Source: Erythrophleum ivorense
Taxonomy: Eukaryota > Streptophyta > Magnoliopsida > Fabales > Fabaceae
DNA: 64,000 nt
Direction: 5' to 3'
NCBI GenBank assembly: GCA_026724425.1
Contig: JAIUCV010000083.1
Span: 1,550,001 to 1,614,000, forward strand
Part shown: positions 45,290 through 57,181 of the stretch, in pieces
How positions within the stretch are numbered: position 1 is the stretch's first letter
Layout of the letters: each line of letters opens with the position of its first letter
The notes under the pieces: model-generated
Seen by the model: the letters and a program-made list of their open reading frames with translations, nothing else
What the model was told of the DNA's origin: nothing
Database searches by the model: none
Made by a program: the position numbers and the translations under genes

Positions 45290-45795
45290 ATGTCTGAAAA
45301 TTTTTTGCTATGGATTTGCGAGGGATTTGCGATGGATATTTTGCGACGGATTTGCGACGGATTCGACTTTGCGACGGAATTACGACTCACTTGCGACGAC
45401 CTTGCGACGGCCTTGCAACGGAAATATTCCATCGCAACGAGTTAGGTAAACTCATTTACCACATGCGTACCTAACCGGTCCGCATGTCGGCCAACAACTT
45501 TTCCTCGTAAATCCGTCGCAAGTTTGCGATGGATTTGCGACGAAACACTTTGCGACGAACACTCGTAACCGCAAATCCGTCGCAAACGTGCGATGGTAGT
45601 TTTCCATCGCAATTCCGTCGCAAACTTGGGATGGAATTGCGATGGATTCTTCTTGACTCGCAATTCCGTCGCAAAGCCGTCGCAAACTTGCGATGGAATT
45701 CATTCCGTCGCAAGTTTGCGACGGATTTGCGATCGTTTATTTTTCCGTCGGATGTCCGTCGCAAATCCGTCGCAAAGTTCCGTCGCAAAACCGTT
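45290..45795. repeat. CACTA 1 right subterminal repeats
   Basis: Dense TTGCGACGGA and TTGCGATGGA motifs occur in both orientations, ending 14 bp before the terminal repeat. This is the promoter side of the TnpD gene. Confidence 0.88.
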
Positions 45796-45809
45796 GTTTT
45801 CTTGTAGTG

Positions 45810-47205
45810 TATAAGCTAGTTTACCTTCTCTTTCACGGGTTCTTCCTCTATTTCAACACTCTCACCTCCTTCTTTCGACACATTATCCTATAATCAAAGA
45901 AGGAATTGCAAATATTACAAATATTAAGTAAGAAATTGCAAATCCAAAATTTTGCTATTACCTTTTCGGTAACACTGGGCTGCCTTCTTTCTCATTATTA
46001 CCATTGATGCCATCACCTTCTTCCCCATCGATGCCATCACCTTCCTTTTCCTTTGATCCCTATCACCCAGTTTTACTCAGTTTCACCAAGTGTGACTTTT
46101 CGTTTTAGAATATAAGAACAATTTTTTTGTTAGATGTGATTTATCATGAAAGACGTTCTCCTCATACGTCCTCATATAACTTAATTGCTCATTCACATAA
46201 GTTTCCAATGGAGCGATTTTTTTTCACCAACCCATCAACCTTGTCCGCCAACCCTTGAACCATGTCCTCCATTTTCTTCATACGCTCATCCATATCTTTC
46301 TTCATGCGGTCAAAGAGATCTTCCATATCTTTCTTCATGCGGGCGTTCACCGTTGGTTCAACGGGGTTAACATCCTCGTTCTCCGCCGCATTCGCAGGTC
46401 CCTCTCCAGACCTGGAATCCACATCTTCTTTCAACATGTTTTCAAAGAATACGGTCAATCCTTGACCAAGACGATCCATCCAACTTTCGACTACGACGCA
46501 ATGCTTATCGTCTTCTTTCTCTTCAGTGATTTCACACAGGAGAGCTTTCTCGGCGTCGGATGGAATCAGTAAACTATCAATGTCCTGCGAATAGAAACAA
46601 GGAAAAACAAGGAATAAAGATTAAAAATGTTTGAACCAGTTGTACCAGTTATCCAGTTGTACCAGTTATCCAGTTTTACCATTTAACCAGTTTTACCAGT
46701 TGTCCAGGTTTACCAGTTATCCAGTTTTACCAGTTTTAAAACACTAACCTTAGTTGCACCAAGTTCGGCATTTATTTGTTCTAACGGAAATCCTTTCATC
46801 TCGCTTGATTTGAACTTTGATATGCACATCCTAGGGCAACCTTCGTCTGCACCAGGAACATGTTCTCGGAACTTCATCTGCAACGCTGCAATTGCCTCAA
46901 AAGGTAAGAGCTACACAAGAAACATATTATTAGAGTTAGCCTCATTTCACTTATAATAAGTAGAAACAATGACTAAAACTTCAAATAAATTTTACCTTCA
47001 AAGGAATACAGAAACCACCTATCGGCCATAATATTGGAGTCTTCACACCCTCCTTAACAAACCCTCCAAAATGCTTCATTGTGTGAGAGATCTGTTCAAG
47101 CATATGATCATATGACAATCTCCCCCAAGGAAATGTCCTGCATAACTCAAGATCATTGACCGCTCTCAGTAGGAATAGGTCCACAGAAGGAGCTTCTTGA
47201 TGCAT
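45810..47205 (-). pseudogene. DUF287/DUF1985-type (VANDAL VANC-like) gene, 5' part
   Basis: Exons on the minus strand are 47205 to about 46995 (LELCRTFPWGRLSYDHMLEQ, LWPIGGFCIPLK), about 46912-46750 (LLPFEAIAALQMKFREHVPG, ADEGCPRMCISKFKSSEMKG) and about 46585-46200 (LLIPSDAEKALLCEITEEKE, then a coiled coil ARMKKDMEDLFDRMKKDMDE). A further acidic exon lies near 45890-45815. A T-run near 46220 shifts the frame after VDGLVKKN. The N-terminus is missing. Such proteins accompany VANDAL-type MULEs, where VANC relatives counter DNA methylation (known for VANDAL21); function here is inference. Confidence 0.6.
46060..46745. repeat. CCAGTTNTACCAGTTATCC-type repeats in introns of the DUF287-type gene
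   Basis: At about 46632-46740 the unit ccagtt(g/t)taccagttatc repeats about five to six times. A weaker cluster (ccagttttactcagtttcac) lies near 46067. Both fall in introns. Confidence 0.75.
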
Positions 47206-47689
47206 TCATATTTCATGTTCTTTTAGCATCATGTTTAGACCACTTTTGCATAGTTTCATCCATCTTTAGTAGCATTTCTTTGCACTTTCTTCCTAGTTTG
47301 CATACTTAGTTGTTCTAGGAAGTGCATTGCATACATTTTCATGTTTGGTGTCCTTATCAGGTGCTTTGGAGCACTTTGGGGCGAAGTCAATGCATTGGAA
47401 GAAAAAGGGAGTATGCCTTCACCAAGAGCCTCGATCGAGCTATAAAGAATACGAACCTTGACCAAGCGCCTCGACCGAGCTAGGCAAAAAGACTACTCGA
47501 CCAAGCAACTCGACCGAGCTAGGAAAAATTGCGACTCGAACAAGCTACTCGATCGAGTGGACTAAGGCGGTTATTGTTCTGCGATTTCAGCCTTCCCATT
47601 GACCAAGCCTTGACTGTAGCCCTAGTGGCTTGCCTATAAAAGGCCTCCAGACCTAAACCACGAAACTCCTTCTTCCTTTTTTGCTTTTC
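47206..47689. repeat. Partial LTR-like sequence with CTCGAYCGAG repeats
   Basis: Variants of ctcgaccgagct and ctcgatcgag recur about six times (47424-47560). They are followed by a TATA-like cctataaaagg at about 47632. This composition recalls Athila-type Gypsy LTRs. It truncates the DUF287-type gene on one side and the CACTA 3 transposase on the other. No TG...CA boundaries are certain. Confidence 0.45.
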
Positions 47690-48557
47690 AGCCACAACCT
47701 CAATGTTATGCACATTGAAAAGAATTTCTTCGATAATATCATGCATACTCTTACCCGTACTCTTACCGAGATTGGAGCGTTTTTCCGAGATCTTTGTACC
47801 CGTACTCTTACCGTAGATGTTATTGGTCAACTCCAACAAAATATTCCTATGGTGTTGTGCAATATGGAGTATATATTTCCACCAGCCTTTTTTGATGTTA
47901 TGGAACACCTAGCTGTACGTCTTCCTTACGAAGCAGAGCTTGGTGGACCGGTACACTATCGGTGGATGTACGCGTTCGAACGATTTATGGGGTATTTGAA
48001 AGGAAAAGCCAAAAATCTTGCGAGGGTTGAAGGATCAATAGTGTCTGGAAGTTTGTCTCAAGAAACTTCTCATTTCACTGAATTCTATTTTCCTTCAAAA
48101 GTGCGCACACGGAAACGGGCTCCTAAACGATATGACGATGGTGGTGTTGGACGATCATATCCAATGGAAGGTGTACCAAATATATTCTCATCAGTCGGAC
48201 GATTAGGTGGATGCATTAAAGAAGTATGGTGGGCAAATGAGAACGATCGTCATAGTGCATAAACGTATGTGTTACTCAACTGCGAGGAAGTTAATCCATT
48301 TGAGACGTAAGTCATATATTTTGCATATTATACATATATCTGTCAGATGATTCACATTGTATTTGTTTGTAAAACATATATATATTCTATACATTTCTTG
48401 GATTTTCAGAGAATTTTGTAGAGAGGTCCGGGAGTGTATCAACAGGGTTACAGATACCGAAGTCAACAAATGCAAAGATCAACACTTTGCATCGTGGATT
48501 AAATCATCGGTTAGTTTGACTTATATATTTCTTCCTTCAATTACGTTTGCATGACGA

Positions 48558-48592
<35 letters not shown>

Positions 48593-49324
48593 TACGTTTT
48601 TGTGTCAACTTTTTGTTCAATACAATAGGTTACTCCTGGTGACGAAACATACCCGCAATGGTTTCACGAGTTAATCAAATGACCAATATGGAGAATAACT
48701 AATGCCCCTATGTATTGTACACGCGGATACGTGTTCCATACATTCAACTATGGAAATGAAAGGGCTACTGCGAATTACGGGGTTTGCGTTAGGGGTGAGG
48801 TTGATTTCTATGGCGTGTTGCAAGATATTATAAAAGTTCAATACCCCGGCATACTTGGATTAAGATGTGTTCTCTTCAAATGTGATTGGTTTGACCCAAC
48901 ACCCGGCAGAGGCGTACGAGAGAACAAATATGGAGTTGATGTAAACCAATCTCGGCGTTACAACAAATTCGAGCCGTTTATCCTGGCGTCGCAAGATGAA
49001 CAAGTAACATTCGTCCCATATCCCCGTGTTCGAACATCATGGATTACTTGGTTATCCGTTGTCAAAGTTTCTCCCAGGGGCACCGTCGTTGGACCACAGG
49101 ATGATATTCCGCCAATGCAACAAGATCATTGTCCGGGTATATCAGAAGCAGACGAAAACACATCAGGCTCCATCTTCTTAATAGATCCTCAAAACCCACG
49201 CCTCGTAAATGTAGTTAATAATTCCAGTGATGATGATGAAGAAGAGAGCGTTCCGAATGAATTTTCCGAAAGCGATGAACCGGATGACGAGTTCAGTGAT
49301 CGAAATGACTCAGATGAGTGTTGA
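47690..49324 (+). pseudogene. CACTA 3 TnpD transposase, C-terminal part only
   Basis: It opens with HNLNVMHIEKNFFDNIMHT, a Tnp2 fragment. An internal deletion leads into DUF4218 (MVLCNMEYIFPPAFFDVMEH, YAFERFMGYLKGKAKNLARV). A short exon near 48415-48510 (CREVRECINRVTDTE) follows. Then DUF4216 from about 48630 reads YCTRGYVFHTFNYGNERATA, FDPTPGRGVRENKYGVDV and FEPFILASQDEQVTFVPYP, with an acidic tail ending DSDEC. A stop lies at about 48679. The N-terminal half is gone, cut at the LTR-like sequence. Confidence 0.82.
48562..48587. repeat. (TA)n microsatellite
   Basis: About 13 TA units lie in an intron-like gap of the CACTA 3 transposase remnant. Confidence 0.9.
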
Positions 49325-49609
49325 GAGAAGATATTCCATACATTCAACTATATTTTACCGAAGCTATTTAATGTGTATTGTACCATATGTTATACAAATC
49401 CCGTTGATTATACAAATTCGTTGCATCTCCGTTAATTTTTAACATTAAATTTTATCTTATCACTTTCTCAGTGATTACCCCGTACGAAAATGATTAAGAA
49501 AACTTAATCATTTTGCATGGGATAAACTATTTAAAAAGAGATGAGAAAAAGTTGGGAGATATGGTGTTACAATGGGGGGTGGTGGTCCTTTTATAGGAAA
49601 ATATGCCCT

Positions 49610-50470
49610 TTTTTGATTCGACGTAAAGTCGTCGTAAATAGCAACGACTTAGGGACCAATCGATGGTAATTCGATGTAGATTGCGACGATGTCCCGACAA
49701 GAACGTTGCAAATTCGTCGTAAATATGTTCGATGTAAATCCGTCGTAAATTACATCGAACTTACAACGATAAATTAAACCCTAAACCCTAAACCCTAAAA
49801 CTCTTTTAAATAGACTTCATATCGATTATAAGGCTAACCAACTAACAAACATTGATCTTTTAAACGTTGAAACCAAATTCATTTCACTTATACAATGTAA
49901 ATATGTTTTTCATAAATGTTTTATATAGTATAAGGTTACTTATATGTATTCTAGCAAGATATTGTGAGAGTTGTGTTTTTGTATTATTTTTTGTTTTTCA
50001 ATTCAATTTGCATCTTAATATTTACATGTTTTACGATGTTTCATACTTTCAATTAAGCAAATTAGAGTTTGGGGCGAGTTTAGGGTTTAGGGTTAAATTT
50101 CGCGACTAATTTACAACGATTCGATGGTAAATCGTCGCTAACTAGAGTATGAAAATTAGATTTCATCGAATGAAATCGAAAGTAAGCCATCTTATTTAAA
50201 CCGGGTTCCATCGCGTTTACGACGATAATATCTTAATCGTCGTAAATTAGTCGTTACATTATAAACCAAAAATCGACTTTTCAGTTTCCCGCGTGCGGGA
50301 ATACGAATAAATTTTGCAAAAACTTTGCGACGATTTTGCAACGAAACATAAGGTGTCGTCGTAACATCGTCGCAAAGTTTCAACGATTTTACAACGACCA
50401 CTTAATGGTCGTCGTAGAATCGTTGGAAATTGTATCGACATTACGTCGACGCCACCGAATAGTCGTTCTA
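49610..50470. repeat. CACTA 3 internal motif blocks with telomere-like boxes
   Basis: Two clusters of CGTCGTAAA/ACGACGATT motifs (about 49615-49770 and 50100-50470) flank a 300-bp spacer. At the spacer edges are aaaccctaaaccctaaaccc (49776) and tttagggtttagggtt (about 50082). The arrangement parallels the internal block of CACTA 1 and lies just upstream of the TnpA-type gene. Confidence 0.75.
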
Positions 50471-50751
50471 CATTTTCCATCACCACAACTTTTACGCCAA
50501 AAAAAAAAAGTTCTCCAAAGAAAAAAACAAAACTTTTCGTTTTCCAGTTTCAATCCGTTACCAATTAAACGGTTGTTTTTCTTTATTTTTACTTTAATTA
50601 TATTTATTTAATTTTGTTTATCTTAGTTTAGTTTATTGTGCTTTTGTTAGAACTGTTTAGAAACCGGATAATTAGTTAGAAAAATATATATAGTGATATA
50701 TAGAAATTAGAATTATATTCTCAAAATATGTTTGTTAATATTAATTTCCAG

Positions 50752-51770
50752 ATGAGACCTCCACCTCCAAACCATTATTACCATCATTTCATGCCTGGTA
50801 ATAATGCGTCTCAATCTGGACCTTCTACGGACGGTGGTTGTTCAACTTCGGATACGACGGTTCGGCAGACACAATCGCAGTAATATTTTCCACCGCCACC
50901 ACCGCCGCCTCAGCAACAACAGCCTCGGCCGTATGGACATATGACCGTCGATGAATTGCTCGCCCTACCCGGACGAGTTAATCTAACTAGACTTCATCCG
51001 GATAAAGAATATGGAGCTTTGTGGTACGTAAAAACTTTTAAAATCTATAAACTTCAATTTATTTATTTATTTTTATATAATTTTTTTATATATTAATTAA
51101 AATTTTATTACGGTATAACAGGTTTGGTGTCGAATGTGTGGTCGCACGCACCATCAGCGAGATCATAAAGTCGTATTTCTCGGAGCCACATGCAAATTGG
51201 TCCCAAGTCAGTCAAGAAATCAGAGACACTTGGTTCAAAATGTTTGCGGTAATTAAGTTTTTTACTTTTTTCAAATTATTATTATATATTTATTTACTTA
51301 TATTTAATATATATAATTTAATTATAAATTTGTTATTTTTCAGCAACGGTACAATTGGGATGTGGCTCACAATGAAGAGGTGAAGGCCAAGTTTTTAGAG
51401 AAGGCCAAGTTGCGTGTAAACAACACCGTCTGCGACTGGAAGAAAAAATGGAGGGCAAAGGGCATCAACGCAAAGCCAATTTTCATCAGTACCCACGTGT
51501 GGGACGGCTTGGTTCATTTCTGGTGTAACCCACACTCCGTGGAGACGTCGTTGAAAAGCTCGGCTGCCCGTTTAACTCTTGATGCTGAGGGCAGACCGAA
51601 GGTCGTACCTCACACATCTGGCCAGACGCCTTTTGCCGGACGACGTTTAGAAATGGTTATATATTTTTTTTTCACTTATATAATTAATATAAAAAAATAA
51701 TTTAATTATAAACTAATTAAATTAATTTTAGGCGGCGGAGAATGGAGAACGGCCTAAGGAACAGACGGCA
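50752..51770 (+). pseudogene. CACTA 3 TnpA-like protein (Transposase_24 type), interrupted
   Basis: It begins at ATG 50752 (MRPPPPNHYYHHFMPGNNAS). A stop at 50881 sits in the proline/glutamine-rich lead. Then come PYGHMTVDELLALPGR and, after introns, FGVECVVARTISEIIKSYF (51122-51248) and YNWDVAHNEEVKAKFLEKAK, WKKKWRAKGINAKPIFIST (51345-51654). The next exon (51732 onward) runs into Gypsy gag sequence without a visible LTR. A probable last exon lies at about 61000-61100 (HISVAEEELTEEQQETANKA, WEAERLPGFY, stop). Broken by the stop and the insertion. Confidence 0.7.
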
Positions 51771-51774
51771 CCCA

Positions 51775-52074
51775 AGAGGACACCGATTGAAACTCGAACC
51801 AAGGAATACTACAGCAATGCAGGCCATTCGTCACAAGCCAGCCGTCGACGGTCCCAACGAGCAAGAGAAGAGCCGGACCACTTGGTCGAGAATTTGGGAG
51901 GTTACAAACTTAAGATTCCTCCGTTTCATGGCAGAAACAATCCCGACGAATATATGGACTGGGAGAAGAAGTGTGAGTTTAACTTCAATTTGCACACATC
52001 GTCAATGTGAACCGTGTTAAGTTGGCCGTGTCTGAGTTCAACGACTATGCCCTTAGATGGTGGGAGCAGATTAC
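51775..52074 (+). pseudogene. Gypsy gag, 5' piece
   Basis: The frame gives GYKLKIPPFHGRNNPDEYMD and WEKKCEFNF. After a stop/frameshift near 52009 it gives RVKLAVSEFNDYALRWWEQ, the retrotransposon gag capsid pattern. It is cut at 52074 by CACTA 2. Confidence 0.78.
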
Positions 52075-53000
52075 CACTACAGGAAAAACGGGTTTTAATA
52101 GCAGTCGAGTATAGCGTTTTAGGTTAATATGCTATCTTTAACGAAACACTGTTTTTTTAATAGCGTTTGTTTTTTAATAAACGCTATGATAGAATCACAT
52201 ATTAAAAAGTTATAACCCCGCATTACGTTTTCCGTTGCATCATTAGTCTATAATAACATATTTAATTGTAAACGCTATTAGAAATAGTGGCGGACAAATA
52301 TTTTTTCGCTTCCCTCCACACTTAATAAAAATTTAGGCTCGAAAATAAAAAATTGGACTCCCCCTTTTGACTACTCAAGCGAAAATTGCATGTGTTCTAG
52401 AGTGTTCCCTTTTCCCCGATTCTCATCTCAATCACTTACTCGATTCCCCCCTTTTGCTCGATTCTTATCATAATCTCCCTCAATCAAAACCCAGAAATCG
52501 ATTTGTCTTCAAAATTCCACTTTCCCTCGATTCTCTAATCCCCTTTCTCAGTCGCGCTCTATCTCACAGGATTTGGTTGTCTCGAACTCAAATCCTGCGA
52601 TTTCCCAGCTGCGATTTCCCAGCCACTACTCTTTTCGTCTCTTCACTCATAAATTGCAGGTGATATTTATTATCCTTTTCTCGCGGTTATTTGTATTTTA
52701 GGGTTTATGCATGATCAATTGAATTTTGGTTTGTTAGTTTTAAGGGTTTAGTTTCTAATGCATTTTTAATTAACGAGTTCCACTTACAAACACTATGAGT
52801 TTGATCGAGTTTTATGCTTCTGAAACTTTGTAGTTCGCAATTAACAACACCGACGAAACTCAAATATATCAGGTAACTACTACTGAGATTTCATTCTGCC
52901 TTTAAATTTCTGTTATTTGTTCTATTGTCGTTTAATGTGACTGTCTAGACAATTATTTGTATGTATATTTGGTCGGGAGCGGAGGTGTTATTGTTTTAAC

Positions 53001-54384
53001 ATGGATAAGGATTGGGTTTGGTTACCAAGGTATAAAGATCTATAGTGTTTACCAATTATCATCGATATATTAATTACATTTTGCTGGACATATATAAACT
53101 TGAACTTTGCATTTGATCTTAACTGGCAGGGCTAGCCTTGAGTATCAAGAAGGAGCAACTCATTTTGTTTATGAATCATCTAAGATATTGGGTAATCTTG
53201 CGCATTTGTTTTGTCCATGTATGGACTGCCGCAACGTTTGTCATCAACCACTTGGGACTGTGGTAGATCATCTAGTGATAAAGGGAATGGATCAGAAGTA
53301 CAAGCGAAGTAACTGTTGGAGTAAGCATGGGGAAATGAGGCCAGATAAGACGAGTGATGTTCAGACATCCGAATGTCAGGCTTACAACTTGATTAGGACA
53401 GCTTTTTCGGCGACTGAATGCACTGAACAGTCTGATGGTCAGAATAGAGATCAGACTCAAGAAGCTGATAATGGAGAGGAAGCCAAGTTTAGGAAAAAGT
53501 TAGAGGATGCTGAAACTCCACTGTACTCGACTTGTCTCAACTAATGCAGGTTTCTGGAGCAAATTAATCTAACTTCTATGCAGGTTGCATTTGGAAGAGC
53601 TGCAGGCTAAAGATGCTAAACTCGCTAAAAACGAAACACTTTTATGGAAAAACCACAATGAAAAGTTTTCAAAGTGGATAAGGGAAAAGGTATGTACTCA
53701 AATATGTATGATTTAGTGGTCCTATTTAATTTTAATCTCGCTAATACTAATAATAACATTTTCTGGTAGATACCAACTAACTCAAAAGATCACTCGACTA
53801 GGCTGAGATGGCTTGCTTTTGGACCACGACATATTGCACACACCTACAAGGGATATATTGTGAATGGCCATCGATTTCATACAGACGATGTTAAGCGGAA
53901 AACTCAGAATAGTGGAGTCACATATGAAGCATTCTCGATGTGTAGGTCAAGTGCAAGAGATTCTAGACACATGGCAGACATAGTCCTGTTCTATGGCGTG
54001 GTGAAGGAGATCATCTTGTTAGACTACCATATGTTCCAGATTCCATTATTTAAGTGTATTTGGGCCAACAGAGGGAATGGAGTGAAAGAAGAAGATGGCT
54101 TTACACTAGTGAACCTCCATATGAATCAGTCCGCCTTTCTCCAATGTCCATATATCTTACCATCCCAAGCAAAACAAGTTTTCTACTCTCGCGAAAATGA
54201 CTCTTCTCCTTGGTATGTAGTTATGAGGGCGCCACCAAGAGGATACCATGAGCTAGAGACAGAAGAGGAATTTGTATCTGCAATTTCCCCGGTTCAAGAA
54301 TATGAAGATTTAGGAAATCAGAGTGATGATGACGAGAGTTTCTGTGTTAGGGATGACTGTGAAGGAGTACTAGTAATGGATTAG
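53001..54384 (+). pseudogene. CACTA 2 TnpD-like gene, catalytic core deleted
   Basis: Exon 1 is 53001-53029 (MDKDWVWLPR) and exon 2 starts at 53130 (ASLEYQEGATHFVYESSKIL, FCPCMDCRNVCHQP), the transposase-associated domain. The frame stops at 53542, right after ETPLYSTCLN, where the Tnp2 catalytic domain should begin. After about 40 bp the text jumps to the C-terminal side: LHLEELQAKDAKLAKNETLL (about 53584-53691), then exon 53770-54384 with DUF4216 (LAFGPRHIAHTYKGYIVNGH, YILPSQAKQVFY). No Tnp2 core or DUF4218 remains, so this copy cannot be an autonomous transposase. Confidence 0.85.
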
Positions 54385-54431
54385 ATTGCAGGTATTAATC
54401 ATAAAATTGATTATATTTCAGGTGATCAGTG

Positions 54432-57181
54432 ATGGCTACAGATGGAATCCGTTTCAGTAAGCGACAAGCAGGCATGGAAGCGACTCCTATTGTAGAGAGG
54501 AAAAGAAAGAAGAACAAGAAAGTACCTGAGGTTACAGAGAACGTACCTACGGTTGAGGATACGCACATTCATGAGCATGAGTCAGAAGAAGGTGACAATG
54601 CATTTGTAGAGGATGATTATGGCGAAGCTGATGTAGGAGACGCAGAAGATATTGTGCCTGCTGAAGAAGAAACAATGCGTCCTCACACTGAGCAAGTCTC
54701 TGTATCTGCTGAAGAGGAGCAAACACAACAGTCAGAAGCGAGCAACAAGAAAAAAAGAGGACCAACAAAGATGCGTAAAGTCGCCAAGCACCATGATGAC
54801 AAGGTTGAAGTCGAATTTACATCTGTGGGTGAGCATGTCGGCATTGGGTCAGTGACACTGTCTTCATTTCTTGGACCTCTTGTAAGGGAACACGTACCAG
54901 TTTTACTGGATGATTGGAGACATCTTGATGAGGAGTTGAGAGACACACTGTGGGAAGAAGTTCAGGTTAAGTCTAAATAATTTCTATGCTTAATTCATTT
55001 ATTTGCTTCTATGTTTAACTTGACAATTATCTGTATACAGGAGAGATTCAATTTGACAGAGGAATGGCAAAAAGAATCTGTTTTAAAGCAGATGGGTTGT
55101 TTGTGGAGGTGTTCTAAATCTAGGCTGACAAAACAAGTTCGGTCTACTAAATGTAAGATGCAACTTCAGAAGTTAAAACCGACAAACATTCAGTCTGTAG
55201 CAGCTTGGAACAATTGGGTTAGGAATAGAGTTAGTCCAGCCTTTAAGGTATACATATGTTACAGGTTCCATTATTTAAGTGTATTACATGTTTAAGGATA
55301 TTGACTATATTTAAGTTAATTTATGTTACGTATTTATAGGTGCAAAGTGAAAAATACAGGCAGCTGAGGAGGGCTCAGATTCCTCACACTACCAGCCGCA
55401 AAGGAATGGTTCGACTAGCTCATGAGATGGTATGTCAACTAAAAACTAGGAACATATGTCTATGTTTGAATAAGCTATGATCTGCAATTTTTTTCTTGTA
55501 GAGGAAAAAAAGTTCAGACCCAAAGAGAGTGACTAGGAGTAAAGTGTGGGTCGCAGGACACACGCATGCTGATGGTACGCCTGTGAGTGCAGAATTCGCA
55601 GAGACGATTGTAAGAGCTAATAACACTTAAAGATATTTCGTTGATGGTTTTTTTATATATTACTAACACATTTTATGTATAAATATATGTCAGGAGAAAG
55701 TAAAATCAATCGATAGTGAAATGGAGTCCACAGCCAATGCTAATATCAGAGAAGATGCTGTGAGTCAAGTTTTAGGAAAAGACAAACCTGGGAGACTGAG
55801 AGGGATGGACAGAGGGTTTACTTTTACCAAACTAGCTTTCCTACAAGCAAGGGACTCACATGTGCAAAAGCTAGAAGCAACACAAGCGGAATTACTCAAC
55901 AAGATTGAAGAATTGCGGATTGCTTTTCATAACTTAACAGGAAACAAAGTAAGCGGTCTCTCTTGTTTCCATTTGTTGTTTTATTGCTTCGTTGGCATGA
56001 TGTGCTGTCTGAGTGCTTTTTTATCATGTTTTGCGACATTGTCAGACCAACATTGATGATGTTTCTAATTCTGAGCGAAGCCACGTTAGTAAAGGAGGGA
56101 TTAGGTGTCAACTACTTGACTGGTGTTCTTCTGATGATGTCGTCGTCGGAGAAGGGGAGTTCTGCTCTGCTGAGCAAATGTACAAAATTGGTCGTATTCC
56201 ACTTGGACCTAATGCGGCAGCTATTATGGTGAAGTCTGCAATAAAACCAGAAGCATATGTATGGAGGCCCTCCTCAACCATTGTTACAGTTGGGGATACA
56301 GTGGGACAAAAAGTTGCATGGCCATTCGACAAGGTGATATTGGACAATGATATCGAGTCACCTAAAACGAATACAGAAGGATCATCGGTAATATTCCTCC
56401 CAATTATACAACTGCATCAGTTAGTTTTGAGGTTGATTAAGATTTTAATTATTTTTTTTTGCATAACTCCATAGGCTGCAAATGCATCAGCTGGTAGGGT
56501 TCATATTTGTGATTGGAATTTGGATGGTGAGATTATTGGTGAAGGCATATTATGTTCAACTAACCCAAAAGATTTGGTAAACAACATACCTCTGGGTCCG
56601 AATGCCGCAATTGTGAAGGTTGTACTTGTTCTTAAAGAGAAGGCTTTTTTGTGGAGACCAAGTGCTGAAATGTCAGAGATGGGTGATGCACTTAACGAGA
56701 ACATCGCATGGCCTATGGATAAAGTGCAATTGATGAGTCCTGCCACACCAGCTGAAGAAACATCGAGGAAATCACATGCGGTAAGGTTCTTTACATTCTT
56801 TGTTTGTCTGAAAATTATGAAATGCTTGCTGAGCTGATATTCTTGATGATGATATAATGGTTGAATGATGAGTCTATTTAAACTTCTTAATACCAGAGTG
56901 CAAGTAACAGTACTAGCATTAGCAAAGGAGTAAAGCAGAGGTGCATTTTGTTAGACTGCAATGGCTCAGGAGAAACAGTTGCACAAGGTCGAATATCTTC
57001 AACTGATCCAGCAGATAAGGTTCATTTTGTCCCTTTAGGTCTCAATGCTAGTAAAGTATGGGTAGAAGTTTCTAAGCGTGATAGTGCACGAGTGTGGCGA
57101 CCTAATTCGGAGGTTGAGTTCATCTCTGATGCAATAGGAACAACAGTCGCTTGGCCCAATGATAAACTCATATTGCAGTGA
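54432..57181 (+). CDS. CACTA 2 TnpA-type protein with three C-terminal repeats, intact, 8 exons
   Basis: The eight exons, all phase 0, are 54432-54965, 55041-55247, 55340-55429, 55502-55609, 55694-55948, 56046-56387, 56475-56780 and 56897-57181. They encode 708 residues. The N-terminus is a lysine-rich then acidic linker. The En/Spm accessory domain follows (RFNLTEEWQKESVLKQMGCL, WNNWVRNRVSPAFK, RKKSSDPKRVTRSKVW). Then there is a coiled coil (HVQKLEATQAELLNKIEEL). The C-terminus has three copies of one module (DUF8039-like), each with a variant of IPLGPNAA, VWRPSS and VAWPFDK. The third ends NDKLILQ. No lesion is seen, unlike its partner gene. It may serve in trans for related elements. Confidence 0.85.

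Larger units (their letters stand above)
35601..45809 (-). mobile_element. CACTA (EnSpm) transposon 1, about 10.2 kb, complete ends
   Basis: Termini are inverted: CACTACAAGAAA at 35601 and TTTCTTGTAGTG ending at 45809. They are flanked by the 3-bp target duplication tat (35598-35600 and 45810-45812). Subterminal regions (35620-36065 and about 45300-45795) are packed with TTGCGACGGA motifs in both orientations, the presumed TnpA-binding sites. Minus-strand genes are a TnpD-type transposase (45148-41499) and a TnpA-type protein (37858-36186). Between them lie internal motif blocks and captured SPT5L-like sequence. It interrupts the DUF287-type gene. Confidence 0.93.

Noticed and set aside
49776..49802. 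Interstitial telomere or ancient chromosome end
   Set aside because: Only about three AAACCCT units occur, at a fixed place in two different CACTA elements, so it is an element-associated telo-box rather than a telomere remnant.
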